Part shown: piece by piece, positions 63,024-64,000 of the stretch | How positions within the stretch are numbered: position 1 is the stretch's first letter | How the letters are laid out: every line of letters begins with the position of its first letter | Assembly (NCBI RefSeq): GCF_001638985.1 | Contig: NW_017265136.1 | Location: forward strand, 2,834,150 to 2,898,149 | Reading direction: 5' to 3' | From: Phycomyces blakesleeanus NRRL 1555(-) | Lineage: Eukaryota > Mucoromycota > Mucoromycetes > Mucorales > Phycomycetaceae | Length of the DNA stretch: 64,000 nt | Notes under the pieces: generated by a model | Seen by the model: the letters and a program-made list of their open reading frames with translations, nothing else | Database searches by the model: none | Told to the model about the DNA's origin: nothing | Made by a program: the position numbers and the translations under genes

Positions 63024-63086
63024 AGTAAAACATATAGTTGGAAAATAAAATGAACGAAAATCTTAGGGGACAGGGGGTTTTTGGAT

Positions 63087-63208
63087 GATGGGGACAGGGT
63101 GTTACACAAGCTTATAGTGAGTAGTCCGGCAGATAATTAGAGGCGTGACTACTTTTAACTTGTCCGGCAGACATCCATCGTTTCTGTGTGTAACACCCTG
63201 TCCCCATC
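63087..63208. mobile_element. 122-bp element with perfect 22-bp terminal inverted repeats
   Basis: 63087-63108 and 63187-63208 are perfect reverse complements (gatggggacagggtgttacaca). Inside are two copies of gtccggcag (63124 and 63162) and a small dyad gtagtc/gactac. ggggacaggg also occurs once more just outside at 63067. It is probably a MITE. Target duplication not evident. Confidence 0.65.
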
Positions 63209-64000
63209 CAGTATAATCACTTGTCTTTATTCACTAAGAAAAATCATGCAAAAGTGGAAGAACATTTGTCCATAACTTTTCATTTTCTTTTTTTTTTATT
63301 TTTAAAAAATTCATAACTCGTTCAAAAAAATAGATAGAAATATGAGAGTAAGATGGTTGGTTTTGTTGATTTTTTCTGCATAAAGTGAGTATTTGTTTGT
63401 TTTGCAATATTTTTTGAATCACGTTTAATGAGTGAATTACAAAAGTTCTGTACATTTCATTTGTGAAAGATTGAACAAAAAAACAACAATTTGAAAATAT
63501 TAGTAAAAATCACTTGCAAATGCTTTATATCAATAGAAAATAGTAAAAAAACGTTTCAGTAAAAGTTTTAGACCATATTATTATGTAGAAAAGATATTTA
63601 TTAGCAAAAATAATCTATCTCAAATGGTTAAAAACGTGAAAAAAAGTGTATATTTTGCTTGTTTATTCAACCAAAACATAATAAATTAACTTCAAATTTT
63701 GGATATAAAGATGTATGTATTTTTTCAGCAATACGGCAAAATATCCAAGCTTTAGAATTTGAATTAAGACAGAAATCTATCAAAAGCTATGCGTCGTTTC
63801 TGTTTTACATCTTTTATGGTAAAATTCACGTCTGTGATTGGATGAAGATCTTAATCAGATTGCTTATAAACGCACAGACTGTGTACTCCAAAAAATAAAA
63901 GCCAATTATATAGTCTTCCAATTAGTTGGATGCCAATAATATTCGTATCTGGGTTTTACATGTAACATTAAAATTAAAGACAGACTGGGTGCAATTGTGT
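63209..64000. other. AT-rich end of window
   Basis: A 79-codon plus-strand ORF (63659-63898) reads FIQPKHNKLTSNFGYKDVCI, then SAIRQNIQALEFELRQKSIK and KIHVCDWMKILIRL. It could be a small gene or relic but I do not recognise it. Nothing else is supportable. Confidence 0.3.

Overview
The window looks like nuclear DNA of an early-diverging fungus, most likely a Mucoromycota species (inference). It is very AT-rich, with many (TA)n and (GT)n tracts. The genes are intron-dense with short GT-AG introns and have clear fungal or animal orthologues, and relics of mariner, MULE and Fanzor-like elements lie between them. Nine conserved protein genes can be modelled exon by exon. Eight are complete and one (RVB2) runs off the left edge.

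Layout. 1-1273 (-): 5' part of RVB2/reptin, with a 12-nt microexon. 1.3-20.7 kb: a gene-poor, repeat-rich block. It holds a 1.2-kb repeat whose second copy is 44 kb away in inverse orientation, a Fanzor/TnpB-like C-terminal relic, a 101-bp hairpin, a nearly identical 2.17-kb inverted duplication (5516-7685 and 12352-14522) enclosing a decayed mariner element, and an unrecognised multi-exon gene or gene relic (15.6-17.9 kb). 20743-21948 (-): GAPDH. 22.4-27.9 kb: no gene seen. 27908-29100 (+): ARFRP1/Arl3-type GTPase. 31.08-32.27 kb (-): a strongly diverged 28S rRNA-like 3' segment followed directly by a tRNA-like sequence. 34258-41433 (-): SLH1/ASCC3-type tandem Ski2-like helicase, apparently lacking its C-terminal Sec63 module. 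41967-47247 (+): NEMF/Tae2/Rqc2. 47.4-49.3 kb: a coding relic and the second repeat copy. 50351-52606 (+): cytochrome P450. 53165-55630 (-): intracellular GH36 alpha-galactosidase. 55958-56995 (-): SURF4/Erv29 cargo receptor. 58027-60879 (-): PRP39 U1 snRNP factor. 61-64 kb: a decayed MULE transposase, an unknown interrupted ORF and a 122-bp inverted-repeat element.

How the genes relate. Most are unrelated housekeeping genes. The exception is the SLH1/NEMF pair: both act on stalled ribosomes (the collided-ribosome helicase of the RQT complex, and the 60S-bound CAT-tailing factor of RQC). They are transcribed head to head from one 533-bp intergenic region that contains nested palindromes.

Other main observations are four GC-AG introns among about 65 modelled introns, all with the donor GCAAGT; relic ORFs whose in-frame stops mostly look like C-to-T changes; and the diverged rRNA plus tRNA-like cluster. 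Exon boundaries were read by eye from splice consensus and family similarity recalled from memory. No search was run.
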